Origin: Centrapalus pauciflorus
Lineage: Eukaryota; Streptophyta; Magnoliopsida; Asterales; Asteraceae
Assembly: GCA_020465985.1 (NCBI GenBank)
Contig: JAANYP010004377.1
Span: 19,274 to 83,273, forward strand
Reading direction: 5' to 3'
Length of the DNA: 64,000 nt
The notes under the pieces are model-generated. The model did no database searches. It saw only the letters and a list, made by a program, of their open reading frames with translations, and was not told the DNA's origin. Made by a program: the position numbers and the translations under genes. Each line of letters begins with the position of its first letter. Within the stretch, counting starts at the first letter, position 1. Below, in pieces: positions 35,447 to 45,220 of this stretch.

Positions 35447-36722
35447 TAAAAAAGGGAGAATTTCATATATATATATATATATATATATCCTTCTAAAACT
35501 TCATTATTATGTATATATCCTTACAAACTTCCTTATTACGTATATATCATTCTAAACTTTTAAAACTCACTAACATATCCAAATATTTAATTTGAAAATT
35601 ATTAAATCATTTAAAAATATAATATATCATTTTCTTAATTTAATTACTAGTGAATCCCGAAATTACCCTTTCTCCCACAATATATCCAAAATCCAACATC
35701 TCTACTGAGTCACTTAGACATACTTCCGAGTTCCCAAAAGAGTACTTGACCGTAATTTCTGGAGTCCCTTTGTGCTTCATCCTGAAGCTTGCTTGTTGGC
35801 TCTTTGCAAACAAACCCTCCTCTCCCAAAATTTTTTTGCATTGTATTGGGATAAAAAGTTTCACTTCTCTTTTGAGATATGTTAAATGGAGTGATATTTT
35901 GAACCATTATAACTTGGCTACCTGCTGCAAACTAACCTATGTTCTTTTCAAAAAAAAAAAGACGGCAAAAAGGCCTTAAGCTTGCAAGAATGAATATTCA
36001 TTTACACAAATAGTGGAAAAGTAAATGCAATAAGAGTGTCTTGTTTGCCGCTTCTTTTCCCTTTCGCAATCACTCATTCTTGTAAAAATTAGGGGTTTTT
36101 TTCCTTGCAAGCAAGTTGACTTTTGTTTGCAACAAAAACTTGAATGTGATGGGTAGGAAAGTTGATGGCTCATGTATGAGTATCACTTCTCAGTAACACT
36201 TACAATAATAGTAGACAACATCATAATTTCAAGATTATGATTTATCTTTTACATTCAAAATGAGATGTCATAAATCAACATATTTTCGAGAATGAAGCAA
36301 GAACAAAAATCAAAATACTGGGTCGAACGAGATTTACAATTAGCAGTATCGCAATCGACAACAAAGATGAACGAAAATCACAATCGACAGAAACCAAGTA
36401 TGGAGGAGTCGTCGGTCAGGAACGGATGGAGGAGTCATCGAAGGTTCAAGAATGGATGGAGCCATGGAGGAGGAGTTGTTTTATAGTTCAGATTTGTTAC
36501 TTGTTAGGGGATGTGAGTTTACAAGGGGTAATTTAGGAATTCACTAATAATTAAATTAAGAAAATGATATTTTATATTTTTAAATGATTTAATAATTCTA
36601 AATTAGATTATATATTAGTGAGTTTTAAAGTTTTAGAATGATATATACGTAATAAGAAAGTTTGTAAGGATATATACGTAATAAGGAAATTTTAAAAGGA
36701 TATATACGAAATTCTTCCTTTA
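35447..36722. mobile_element. Non-autonomous MULE-like element with about 200-bp inverted ends
   Basis: The left end (GGGAGAATTTCATATATAT... to 35670) pairs with the right end (36513-36722, ...TATATACGAAATTCTTCC). Shared blocks include ATTAAATCATTTAAAAATAT and its complement. The interior (35670-36510) is not repeated and may be captured sequence, but I recognise no protein in it. No transposase; the target duplication is not resolved. Confidence 0.6.
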
Positions 36723-37041
36723 AAAATTGTGTAAACAAATGTGTTAACAAATGACATACTTGTTGAATCATAATATAACAAATCGATTCGAAATATTTGT
36801 TTTATTGATTCAACATTTCTTACAAATATTTGATTTCTTATTTGATCACATTTCTATATTTTTATATATAAACACACAATGTTGAGGACTATTGTCAATA
36901 GCTTGAAGCAAGCTCAAGCAACTCCAAAATTGATCTACTTGGTGGTGAAGGCTAAAAAGTAAAAACCAAGCTTCATTCTTTATGGCAACGAGAAATTATT
37001 TTCTTGCATGGCTTTCTAAGAAACCATTCGATCGATTCTAA
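36723..37041. other. Noncoding DNA
   Basis: No gene or transposon end recognised. Confidence 0.45.
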
Positions 37042-37584
37042 GGTGGTGTTTGGATTGAATGATTTTAAAATGATGTATTTTAAAATGATAGGATTTTGAA
37101 ATGTTTAGGGGGCGTTTGGTTCGCAGATTTTTTTTTTTGGATTTGCTTTGTTTCAAAGGATTTGCATTATGCAGCATTTGCATTTGTCAGGATTTTGTCA
37201 AAAAAATCTGCATTATCTTATAGAAAAAATTTGCTAATCTGAAAAATGCAAGGTAACTGGGATTTAAAATCCTTAGGGGGAGGCTGAGTTTTTAAATTAC
37301 AAAGAAAGAAGGGATTTATGAAATCTTGGGATTTTAAATCCTTACTGAAATCTGTGAACCAAACACAGGATTTTAAATGCAAATCCCAGATTATCCCAGG
37401 AAATCCGCGAACCAAACGCCCCCTTAGGGGTATGGATGGATTATGAAAGGTGGAGAAGTGGGGAATTTAAAATCCTAAATGAGCTAAATCATTTCTTTTA
37501 ATATTGTATCCAAACATGATAATGAAGGATTTCTAAATCCAAATCCTAAATGGGTTGTTTAAATCCTTCGAACCAAACACCACC
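37042..37584. mobile_element. Outer Tourist-like MITE
   Basis: Ends GGTGGTGTTTGGATTG and CCAAACACCACC are flanked by TAA on both sides (37039-37041 and 37585-37587). It is interrupted by another MITE at 37108-37423. It lies about 200 bases beyond the 3' end of the acyltransferase gene. Confidence 0.75.
37108..37423. mobile_element. Inner Tourist-like MITE nested in the outer one
   Basis: Ends GGGGGCGTTTGGTTCGC and GCGAACCAAACGCCCCC are perfect 17-base inverted repeats, flanked by TTA (37105-37107 and 37424-37426). A related copy is at 41455-41765, and a truncated one follows at 37590. Confidence 0.85.
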
Positions 37585-37587
37585 TAA

Positions 37588-37700
37588 GGCTTTTGGTTCG
37601 CAGATTTTTTTCCTTAAGATTTGCATTTTGTCAAACAATTTGCATTATGTAGCATTTGTTGATCAAATACAAATTTTGGATAATAAATATAACTTGAAAA
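37588..37700. mobile_element. Truncated copy of the inner Tourist-like MITE family
   Basis: TTTTGGTTCGCAGATTTTTT and ATTTGCATTATGTAGCATTTG match the left part of the 37108 element; the right part is absent. Confidence 0.5.
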
Positions 37701-37791
37701 TTTTTAGACAAAGAAGTTTATATTATAAAATTCGATTTTGACAAAAAAAAAATTTCATTGCAATAAGTATAAAGCGAAAGAAAATGAGAAA

Positions 37792-39156
37792 TCAGCAGAA
37801 CGCAAGCAGGTCAGTATCGGTTCGAAAAACAGCCATGTCTTGCTTTTCCAAACACACGAGTGCTTCGATACCATCTCCGTTCGGAGAATCCAACAGAATA
37901 ACGACGTTTTTCCTTAGATTTCCTGCAACCGTTACTTTTACGGGCTTTCCCCACCCGAAATCAATCTCATATGCAGGATTCCTGCACAGGCTTGAACAAA
38001 TAAAAGCATTATCAATGTTTCTTTGCTGCTCTTCTAATGTCGATTTCGAACCCATGCTCGAAAGAAAATCAAAGACAGATTCGATGTTTCGTAAACCTTC
38101 AAACTGCATCTTTTGCTTCTTGAGTTCACTGATGAACCACTCCGGCTTGATTTCAGTTTCGTTGTTTCTTAAAACCTCCATTGTCATGTAAAAGTTTCCG
38201 ATGGTAGTTTCAGGCAACGGCTCGATCAGTTTGCGTCGGAAGTTTGTTAGCTGGCCAACCCCGACGGTTTTAAAGCCTGGATTGTTTTTTGTACACGCTG
38301 CCTCTGCGCACTTATAAATCAACCAATTCAAAACTTCGACACGAGTAGGGTTCGTGATGGGTTCTCCAGATTTCGCAGTCATGGCTACGACTTTGAGTTT
38401 AAGCTCGTTTATCTTTGAGTTGGGGAACACGAAACTCCTCGTAACACAATTATCTGACATGTCGAGCGAAAACCCTTCAAAATTCATGTTCATTTCTTGA
38501 AAAGGAAGAAACTGAGGGTTAATTGGAACTTCTTGATTTTCTTTTTGTCCTTCAGAGCAAAACCGAGTCATTTTAGCCCAATCGTTTATGAAATGAGCCA
38601 AACTGCTTCCATCCGCTATCTTGTGCGATAACGACACCGCTACAGCCACTCCTCCACACTCAAAATGATTAACCTGAACTGCCAACGGGATCACCGTGTC
38701 ACTTTGAAGATCACGATTACCACGGTTAGAATTGTAATGCACCAATCCATATGGAAAGAACTGGTCGAAATCTTCATGTTGCGCGTTCTGAAGAAAATCC
38801 CCGAGCTTGCTATCAACGGATGCTTCAACGAACTCAGCTCCTTCGTCATTACAATCTACATACCATGGTGCGATTTTCGGGTGCCTACCAGCAAAAGGAT
38901 AGTACTTTGTTAACGTACGAGATAACGAGTTCTTAAGATCAACAGTTTTATCCTCGGAACTACGATAAACGTCCGTTTGTGGATAGAAGAGAACCATCGG
39001 CATAAACGTGTTGGAGCCAATTACTTGATCGAGCACCGAAAGATTATGAGTTTTGAGGTGAGAAGGGGTTGGAGAAGAGGGTTTGATGATTTCTTTGGAG
39101 ACGATTGTGTGAAGCTGCCTTCTACCAAATCTTACCAGGCTGCCGATTATCGTCAT
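37792..39156 (-). CDS. BAHD-family acyltransferase, vinorine-synthase-like (clade III type)
   Basis: A 454-residue protein, the usual BAHD length, encoded in one exon. It has the catalytic HXXXD motif as HKIAD (residues 178-182; His is the general base) and the structural DFGWG motif (399-403). The family moves an acyl group, often acetyl, from acyl-CoA to an alcohol or amine of a specialised metabolite in the cytosol. Substrate cannot be deduced. The ATG at 39156 (MTIIGSLVRFGRRQLHT) is preferred to one 81 bases upstream: that extension is not family-like and overlaps the TATA box. No frameshift or stop is seen, so the gene looks intact. It is the only host gene supported here and is bordered by MITEs on the 3' side. 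Confidence 0.93.
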   Translation of the reverse strand: MTIIGSLVRFGRRQLHTIVSKEIIKPSSPTPSHLKTHNLSVLDQVIGSNTFMPMVLFYPQTDVYRSSEDKTVDLKNSLSRTLTKYYPFAGRHPKIAPWYVDCNDEGAEFVEASVDSKLGDFLQNAQHEDFDQFFPYGLVHYNSNRGNRDLQSDTVIPLAVQVNHFECGGVAVAVSLSHKIADGSSLAHFINDWAKMTRFCSEGQKENQEVPINPQFLPFQEMNMNFEGFSLDMSDNCVTRSFVFPNSKINELKLKVVAMTAKSGEPITNPTRVEVLNWLIYKCAEAACTKNNPGFKTVGVGQLTNFRRKLIEPLPETTIGNFYMTMEVLRNNETEIKPEWFISELKKQKMQFEGLRNIESVFDFLSSMGSKSTLEEQQRNIDNAFICSSLCRNPAYEIDFGWGKPVKVTVAGNLRKNVVILLDSPNGDGIEALVCLEKQDMAVFRTDTDLLAFC

Positions 39157-39220
39157 CTTCAGAAATATCGAAATAGTGTTTTTGATATTCTTATCGTTTA
39201 TAGTTTGTAGCTTTTCTGAT

Positions 39221-39234
39221 CTTAAATATATATA
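39221..39234 (-). promoter_or_regulatory. Probable TATA box of the acyltransferase gene
   Basis: On the minus strand TATATATATTTAAG lies about 65-78 bases before the chosen ATG, which would leave a short 5' leader of roughly 40 bases. This supports the start at 39156. Confidence 0.55.
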
Positions 39235-40249
39235 CACACACGTATACCCATACCCTGATCGTGATCGACTACATCGATCGTGGATTAATTCTTGATTAAA
39301 TTTTCAAATAATTTAAGGGTTTTATAATTGCATACATAACACATGGATTTTGATCGATCGCGATTACAATGGCAAAAATCACGCTACGAAATAGATTAAT
39401 TCGATCAAGGTGGCTTTAAACTAGCTAGCTGATGCATTTAGATTCGTGTGAAAACAAAAGTCAATTTAACTGAAGTTTCTAGTCGTTAATATCTTGTCTT
39501 CTTTTTTTTTTTTTTTACAATAACATAAATTTTTAGAGCACTTATATCTTCACGTGAAAAGATATTTTGTTTAAAATGCAGACATAAAAATGACTTCAGA
39601 CATTTAATCTCTTAAAAAAAACAACACATTCGATGTGGAAGCTATAGGCATGGCAATGGGAGCGGGGATCTGAGTTTACATCTTCATCTCTGCTTCTTAA
39701 TCCTCTTCCTCATCTCGGCCCCATTCCCGGGGATCGAGTTTCTATCCCCGTCCCCATCCCAATCGGGGATCGGGAATCTCCATCGGGGAATAGGTTTTTT
39801 CAAGTTTCTAAAGATTATTTAAGTTTAAACTATAAATAGTAATTTAGTAGAAAAACATATGTAAATAAACTTTAAAACAAATTAATTCAAACATATTGAG
39901 TTATTTACATATATAATGTATAATTTATAATAAAATTAAAACACAATTATGCATGCAATAATTTATAAAAGCATAAATGAAAAAAACAATAGTATTTTAA
40001 ACTATAGAAAAGTTATATATATACAATGATATTTAATATATTATATAAAATGTAATAAATAATTTATATTGTAAAGTTAAATATATATAATAATTTATAT
40101 TAAAACATAATTAAAGGAACCAATTCTGTAATCGAATTAACTGTCACAACGTAACTAAGTTTTAGTGTATAAATATTATCAAAACTGGAAAAAAAAATTC
40201 CGCTAAATATCTATAGATAATCATCATAACGGAACTTAAACTATAAATT
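39235..40249. other. Upstream region of the acyltransferase gene, no gene
   Basis: Noncoding. Bases 39650-39800 carry a GC-rich stretch with repeated GGGGATCGGG / CCCCGTCCCC words that resembles a patch near 55110-55165, possibly remnants of the same repeat. No other promoter element can be named. Confidence 0.45.
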
Positions 40250-40545
40250 TAGGGTGTCGTTTGGTTCGTGTAATGTAATTCGATAAAATTGGAATTGGAA
40301 TTTAGTTTGCTTAGAATTTTTTATAACTAATATAAAGACTTATATTTTATTTATTTTTCATTGAATTTCTTTGTTTATAAGAATTTGACTTTCTTTCTAA
40401 TTTGTACATGAATTAAATTCCAACATATAAATGAATTAGATTTCAACTTACATCTCTAACCAATAATAAAACTAACTTCTACCTTCACCCTCAACCATTT
40501 AAATAACTAAATTTAAATTCCATTTCGTGAACCAAACGACAAAAA
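40250..40545. mobile_element. MITE with GGGTGTCGTTTGGTTCG ends
   Basis: The left end GTCGTTTGGTTCGTGTAATG pairs with the right end ATTTCGTGAACCAAACGAC. About 290 bases, no coding capacity. The target duplication is uncertain (TTTAG / TTTAG context). Confidence 0.6.
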
Positions 40546-40626
40546 AAATTTAGTTATCTTTATTCTTTCCTATTTGGGACACCTTCCTCTAAATTCTTAA
40601 GTACTTAGACATCATAATATATAATC

Positions 40627-40887
40627 TGGGGTGGGTTCAATGGAAAACCACTATGCACGTGAAAACCATGAAAACCTACGCATATCGTCCGATTTGGCGC
40701 ATTTCATGAAAAAAGCGGTGGCATGATCGTAAATAAGGCGATGCATCACGTGGGATTTTGATGCATCACGCGCGAAAGTTGATGCATCACGCGGGATTTT
40801 GATGCATCACGCGGGGAATTTGATGCATTTGTGATGGTTTTCACAAGTTTTCAGGTGCATGATGGTTTTCCATTGAACCTCCCTCTA
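40627..40887. mobile_element. MITE family M2, copy a
   Basis: Ends GGGTTCAATGGAAAACCA and TGGTTTTCCATTGAACC are inverted repeats. The interior has four to five tandem units of about 20 bases with core GATGCATCACGCGGG (40740-40830). Other copies are at 41131 and 42799. Confidence 0.75.
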
Positions 40888-41057
40888 TGTATATATATGA
40901 TATAATAAGTAAAACCCTACTTACATTTATGGCTGGGCACGATGCGATGCGATGCATCCAGCAACCGCAACCTCAACCTCTTCTACTACAAAAGTATTAG
41001 ATAAAATGTAAAATTATTCCTTAATTTTCTTTTTAATAATTTTGATTAACCAGTGTT

Positions 41058-41062
<5 letters not shown>

Positions 41063-41130
<68 letters not shown>
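41063..41130. repeat. (TA)n array
   Basis: Pure TA run directly abutting M2 copy b. Confidence 0.95.
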
Positions 41131-41133
<3 letters not shown>

Positions 41134-41400
41134 GTGGGTTCAATGGAAAACCACTATGCACATGAAAACTGTGGAAACCTACGCATACCGTCCGATTTGG
41201 TGCATTTCATGAAAAACGCGGTGGCATGATCGTAAATAAGGTGATGCATCACGCGGGATTTTGATGCATCGCGCGGAAAATTTGATGTATCACGCAGAAT
41301 TTTGATGCATCACGCGGGAAATTTGATGCATTTGTGGTGGTGCAGTGCGGTTTTCACAAGTTTTCAGGTGCATTGTGGTTTTCCATTGAACCTCCCTCTA
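41131..41400. mobile_element. MITE family M2, copy b
   Basis: Same ends and same GATGCATCACGCGGG units as 40627-40887; its left edge is the end of a (TA)n array. Confidence 0.75.
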
Positions 41401-41454
41401 TATAATCTTTTCTTTGTTAATTCTACAATAAGTTGCCCCAAATAAACGTTTAAG

Positions 41455-41765
41455 GTCGGGTGTTTGGTTCATAAATTTTTTAATGGGATTTGTATTTTGT
41501 CAAATAACTTGTATTATGGAGCATTTGCATTTATCAAGATTTTGTCAAAGAATATAGATTATCTTTTAGTAAAAAATTGTTTATTTGAAAAATCCGATAA
41601 CTGGGATTTAGAATCCTAGGGGGAGGCTGAGTTTTTAAATAATAAATAACGAAGAGATTTAAGAAATCCTGAGATTTTAAATGCTAACTGAAATCTGTGA
41701 ATCAAACACAGGATTTTAAATGCAAATCCTAGTGAATCCCAAAATATCCGCGAACCAAACGCCCA
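41455..41765. mobile_element. Tourist-like MITE, copy of the 37108 family
   Basis: GGGTGTTTGGTTCATAAAT at the left and CGCGAACCAAACGCCC at the right, with the interior ATTTGCATTTATCAAGATT like the copy at 37108-37423. Flanking duplication not clear. Confidence 0.6.
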
Positions 41766-41914
41766 GGCCCTTTTGTTTTCAAACAAAAACTAAATCCATA
41801 AGTCAACGAATATCGTGATTCTTGCCTTTGTTGTCGCGATCTGATTCAATTGTAGGGATCTGGGAACATTCATGATGTGTTGTGCATGCATTAAAATATA
41901 CGTATAAATTTAAC

Positions 41915-41917
<3 letters not shown>

Positions 41918-41974
<57 letters not shown>
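41918..41974. repeat. (TA)n array
   Basis: Pure TA run left of M1 copy c. Confidence 0.95.
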
Positions 41975-41978
<4 letters not shown>

Positions 41979-42358
41979 ATGGTTCGAGAGAGTACCACCT
42001 GTTACGCAGCGCACCAGAAGGTACCACGCTTAAAAATATTTTTTTTGAAATTTTTTTTCACAAACGTGTTTTAATTAACATTATACAGATGATATGTAAA
42101 TTTCACATACATTCACATCTCCTAGCTCCTAAAAAATGATGTGAACACACACTTATATAATTTTGAATGTATGTGAACGTGCATTTATGTGATGCGTGTT
42201 TTCATGCACTTAGAGTGTTCGGATTTACGTGAAATTCACATATGGTCTGTGTAATGTTAATTAAGACATGTTCATGAAAAAAATTTTCAAAAAAATTACT
42301 TTTAAGGGTGGTACCTTCTGGTGCGCTGCATAATGAGTGGTACTCACTTGAACCTAAA

Positions 42359-42360
<2 letters not shown>
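41975..42360. mobile_element. MITE family M1, copy c
   Basis: It begins GAATATGGTTCGAGAGAGTA and ends CACTTGAACCTAAATC. It is flanked by (TA)n on both sides and lies in the opposite orientation to copy d, 48 bases away. Confidence 0.85.

Positions 42361-42408
<48 letters not shown>
42361..42408. repeat. (TA)n array between two inverted M1 copies
   Basis: Pure TA spacer of 48 bases; itself self-complementary. Confidence 0.95.
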
Positions 42409-42409
<1 letters not shown>

Positions 42410-42789
42410 ATTTAGGTTCAAATGAGTACCACTCATTATGCAGCGCATCAGAATGTACCAGCCTTAAAAGTACGTTTTTTGAAAAAAAAAAATTCATGAA
42501 CATGTTTTAATTAACATTATGAAGATCATATGTGAATTTCACACAAATCCGAACACTCTAAGTGCATGAAAACACGCATCACATAAATGTGCGTACACAT
42601 GTATTAAAAATTATGTAAGTGTGTGTTCACATCATTTTTCAGGAGCTAGAAGATGTGAATGTATGTAAAATTTACATATGATTTTCATAATGCTAATTAA
42701 AACATGTTTATGAAAAAAAATTAAAAAAAGTTTTTTTAAAGGTTGTACCTTCTGGTGCGCTGCATAATGGGTGATACTCTCTCGAACCA
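42409..42789. mobile_element. MITE family M1, copy d
   Basis: It begins GATTTAGGTTCAAATGAGTA and ends CTCTCTCGAACCAT, so it is the reverse complement of copy c over nearly its whole length, with scattered substitutions. Confidence 0.85.
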
Positions 42790-42798
42790 TATATATAT

Positions 42799-43020
42799 TG
42801 GTGGGTTCAATGGAAAACTACATGTATCGGAAAACCCGGGAACCACTTTATAGCCATTGGATCAGGTGATGCATCACGCAGAAAGTCGATGCATCAGGCG
42901 GGAATTTGATGCATCATACGGGGAATTTGATGCATCACGCAACAATTGTGATGCATTTGTGGTGGTGCATGGAGGTTTTCAAAGGTTTTTCGATGCATGA
43001 TGGTTTTCCATTGAACCCCC

Positions 43021-43023
<3 letters not shown>
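42799..43023. mobile_element. MITE family M2, copy c
   Basis: GGTGGGTTCAATGGAAAACT to TTTTCCATTGAACCCCC, with GATGCATCA units inside; a short TA stretch (42790-42798) lies left and a (TA)n array right. Confidence 0.7.

Positions 43024-43057
<34 letters not shown>
43024..43057. repeat. (TA)n array
   Basis: TA run between M2 copy c and a Helitron-like element. Confidence 0.9.
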
Positions 43058-43060
<3 letters not shown>

Positions 43061-44264
43061 AATGAGTTAGCCCAATGTGTTTTTGACACATGGCTACCCA
43101 TGAATGGTTGTGTTTTCTTTTCTTTTATTTTATTTTTTTAAACTATTTCTAATTTTTGTTTTTATGTGTTTTCTTTTTTCTTTTCTTTTTTTAATTTTAA
43201 ACTTTTTCTACTTTTTTAAATTTTAAACTTTAAACTTTTCATATATTTCTTTTAAACTTAAACTTTTCATATTAGACTCTTGTCTTTGTGTTTTCTTTTA
43301 TTTAACGCCTTTATTTAATAAAAAAAAATTAGTCTTCTTTTAACATTTATTATTACAACATTTTCTTACACATTTAAAATTATGATTTTAATTATACATA
43401 TGTTTGAAGTTATCTTTTGAAACTATTATGATATGTTTTATTGTATGAAAAATACTTTACTGTTCAAATGCACAATACAAAATTCTAATCAAATTGTTTT
43501 ATAATTAAAATACAACTAAATAATATTCAGATTTTGTTGAAACAAGACCAACCATGATTGGTTATTTGTTTTTTTTTTAATTTTAAATTTTTCATAATAC
43601 ACATTTATCTTTGTGTTATCTTTTATTTAACGTCTTTATCTTAATATTTTTTTGTTTAATCCTCTTAACATTTATTATTACAAAAATTTCTTACACATTT
43701 AAAATTATGATTTATTTATACAAATGTTTGAAGTTATCTTTTGAAAATATTATTTTTTATATTTTTTTTTTAATTTTAAACTTTTCATAATACACTATTG
43801 TCTTTGTGTTTTCTTTTGTTTAAATGCCTTTATTTTAATAAAACTTTGTTTACTTCTTTTTTAACATTTATTATTACAAAATTTTCTTACACATTTAAAG
43901 TTATGATTTTATTTATACATATGTTAAAAGTTATATTTTGAACTATTATATTATGTTTAATTGTATAAAAAAACTTTATTATTCAAATGCACAATACATC
44001 ATTCTAATGAATTTGCTTTATAATTAATTTGTAACTAACTGATATTCAGATTTTGTATTAAATATGATCATGTTTAACATTGAACATTAGTATTATAACG
44101 TTGGCAAATCCTAATCGATGTATTGGAAACTGCTTTATAATTAAAATATAACTAATATCTATGTATCTGTCAGTGCATATATCTTTGCTAAATCAAAAAA
44201 CTTGCAAATACATGGAAATCAAAAACTCTATCTTCCGCAGCGAAGCGCGGGTGTCAACATCTCG
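43058..44264 (+). mobile_element. Helitron-like non-autonomous element with internal triplication
   Basis: It starts with TC after A (TCAAATGAGTTAGCCCAATG) and has near its 3' end a GC-rich hairpin-like motif CCGCAGCGAAGCGCGGG followed after nine bases by CTCG and then T. The A/TC start and hairpin fit Helitrons; CTCG is not the canonical CTRR. Internally, a segment of about 280 bases (CTTTTCATA...CTTTGTGTT...) is present three times in tandem (about 43250, 43570, 43780). No protein is encoded. A shorter relative is at 53953. Confidence 0.6.
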
Positions 44265-44286
44265 TTATTTATATATATATATTTAT

Positions 44287-44884
44287 ATAGGGAGTTTTAT
44301 GCATCAAGTGCACATGATGAAATTCGTGGAGAGGTAAAACAGGAATTATGCAATCCTTATTTAATTATTACACTTCCAAAATTAACAAAAATAATGCAAA
44401 TTCAAAATACATCAAAATACATGCATATCGTTGATCTCTTCCAAAAATATATCATGCATATCGTTCATCTCTTCCAAAATCAAAATACATCAAAATACAA
44501 ACATGAATCGTTCATCTCTTCATGCATATCGTTCATCTCTTCCAAAATCAAATACATGCATATCGTTCATCTCTTCCAAAATCATCAAAATACATCCTTT
44601 TATTTTTGAAGGTGTTCATCATTCAAAAATGCATCCTTTTATTGCGTTAATCATTGAATGTGTTCAACATTCAAAAATTTATCATGCATTCAAAAAATGC
44701 GGTGAATATCGGCGTAGAGAGAGAGACGGCCGGTGCAACGGTGGTGCATGGTGGTGCAGCGGCCGACAGAGCGGTGGTGCGATGGTGGTGCAGCGACCGA
44801 GAGAGCAAGAGGTGGCCGGATTTTGAGAATGAGAGGGGGGTGGGGCGGTCACATGGGGAAGGAGAGGGAGAGAGGTTGATCATG

Positions 44885-44933
<49 letters not shown>

Positions 44934-45132
44934 GAGGAGAAGAGGGAGAAATTTTTGGTAAGTTGTTTAATGTATTGATTTGTTTCCTAATCTAATTAAA
45001 CCTAATTTTCTATAATTAATTAATTTTCTTATAAATTTATTCCACAAATACCCTTAATGCACCATTGGTAGAAAGTCTGATGCACAAAAGTTCTCAATGG
45101 TGCCTCGATGCACAAAAGTTCTCAATCGAACC

Positions 45133-45136
<4 letters not shown>
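44287..45136. mobile_element. Uncertain MITE-like element M4 with tandem repeats
   Basis: It begins AGGGAGTTTTATGCATCAAG and ends with two GATGCACAAAAGTTCTCAAT units, imperfectly inverted relative to the start. Inside are four units like CATATCGTTCATCTCTTCCA (44420-44590), a GGTGGTGCA-rich stretch (44730-44800) and a GA microsatellite. It lies between a Helitron-like element and a (TA)n array. No gene is supported. Confidence 0.4.
44888..44932. repeat. (GA)n microsatellite
   Basis: A nearly pure GA run of about 45 bases. Confidence 0.95.

Positions 45137-45217
<81 letters not shown>
45137..45217. repeat. (TA)n array
   Basis: Pure TA run of about 80 bases. Confidence 0.95.

Positions 45218-45220
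<3 letters not shown>

Noticed and set aside
35640..35864. Minus-strand ORF of 74 codons inside the MULE-like element as a captured gene
   Set aside because: No recognisable motif and no overlap with a known family; a chance ORF is as likely.
39157..39237. Upstream ATG extending the acyltransferase by 27 residues
   Set aside because: The extension is not family-like and overlaps the probable TATA box.
44654..44890. ORFs around the GGTGGTGCA stretch as a small protein gene
   Set aside because: Low-complexity repeats give open frames on both strands; no start context or homology.
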